Assembly (NCBI GenBank): GCA_934271245.1
Contig: CAKQQY010000051.1
Location: forward strand, 1-6,354
DNA from: an uncultured Clostridia bacterium
GTDB taxonomy: Bacteria; Bacillota; Clostridia; Christensenellales; Borkfalkiaceae
Length of the DNA stretch: 6,354 nt
Direction: 5' to 3'
Positions 6,287-6,354 of this stretch are shown here, piece after piece. Below the pieces are notes generated by a model. The model was not told the origin of the DNA and did not search any database. It saw nothing but the letters and a program-made list of their open reading frames with translations. The number at the start of each line of letters is the position of its first letter. Within the stretch, counting starts at the first letter, position 1. Position numbers and translations under genes: made by a program.

Positions 6287-6354
6287 GGATGCAGCGACTA
6301 CCTATCTTCCCGAATCGTCTCCAATTAAGTATTTTCGGCGCAAGTGAGCTTAAC
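6287..6354 (-). rRNA. 5S ribosomal RNA, 3' part, cut by the window edge
   Basis: Read on the minus strand from the window edge, the sequence has the conserved GTTAAGCTC, then TTGCGCCGA, ATACTT, a helix IV hairpin AATTG-GAGA-CGATT with a GNRA loop, and CGGGAAGATAGG near the end. These match the 3' half of bacterial 5S rRNA in order and spacing. The 3' end is placed near GCTGCATCC (about 6287) by analogy, because the pairing 5' strand is outside the window. The rest of the rRNA operon should lie to the right. Confidence 0.88.

Noticed and set aside
1..6354. CRISPR array, riboswitch, tRNA-end duplication (att site) or integrase
   Set aside because: No evenly spaced repeats, no recognisable aptamer ahead of either leftward gene, no second copy of the tRNA 3' end, and no integrase gene were seen in the window.

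Overview
The window looks like chromosome from an AT-rich Gram-positive anaerobe, probably Clostridia or a related Bacillota lineage. The signs are strong AGGAG-type ribosome binding sites, sigma-A-like promoters with TG-extended -10 boxes, a lipobox-bearing solute-binding protein, a tRNA-Asn with encoded CCA directly after 5S rRNA, and U-tailed hairpin terminators. No taxon can be fixed from this sequence alone.

Layout from right to left, since almost everything is transcribed leftward. The right edge (about 6287-6354) is the 3' half of a 5S rRNA gene, followed by a short hairpin, a tRNA-Asn(GUU) gene (6172-6247) and its terminator (6123-6164). This is the tail of an rRNA operon. Next comes an IS3-family insertion sequence pointing the other way, with one intact 384-residue DDE transposase (4837-5991, plus strand). 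Its ends are only tentatively placed.

Divergent from the transposase is the main gene of interest, a 1104-residue protein on the minus strand (1304-4618) with its own promoter. It joins an N-terminal DUF4365-like (PD-(D/E)XK-type) domain, a long middle region of unassigned function, and a C-terminal SF1B/RecD-like helicase with all its main motifs intact. The gene stands alone and sits between an IS and an rRNA/tRNA locus, so it is a reasonable candidate for a single-gene anti-mobile-element (phage or plasmid) defence system. That role is inferred, not shown.

After the helicase comes a roughly 410-base gap. It holds a strong bidirectional terminator (1120-1151), two small hairpins, a GC-rich imperfect dyad centred on TGAATTCA (1046-1092), and the promoter of the last gene. 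That gene (1-890, minus strand, cut by the window edge) encodes the first 296 residues of an ABC-transporter sugar-type solute-binding lipoprotein. It appears to be an unrelated metabolic transcription unit, and its permease genes would be expected beyond the left edge.

The units appear independent: rRNA/tRNA, IS, helicase and binding protein each have their own signals, and no operon joins them.
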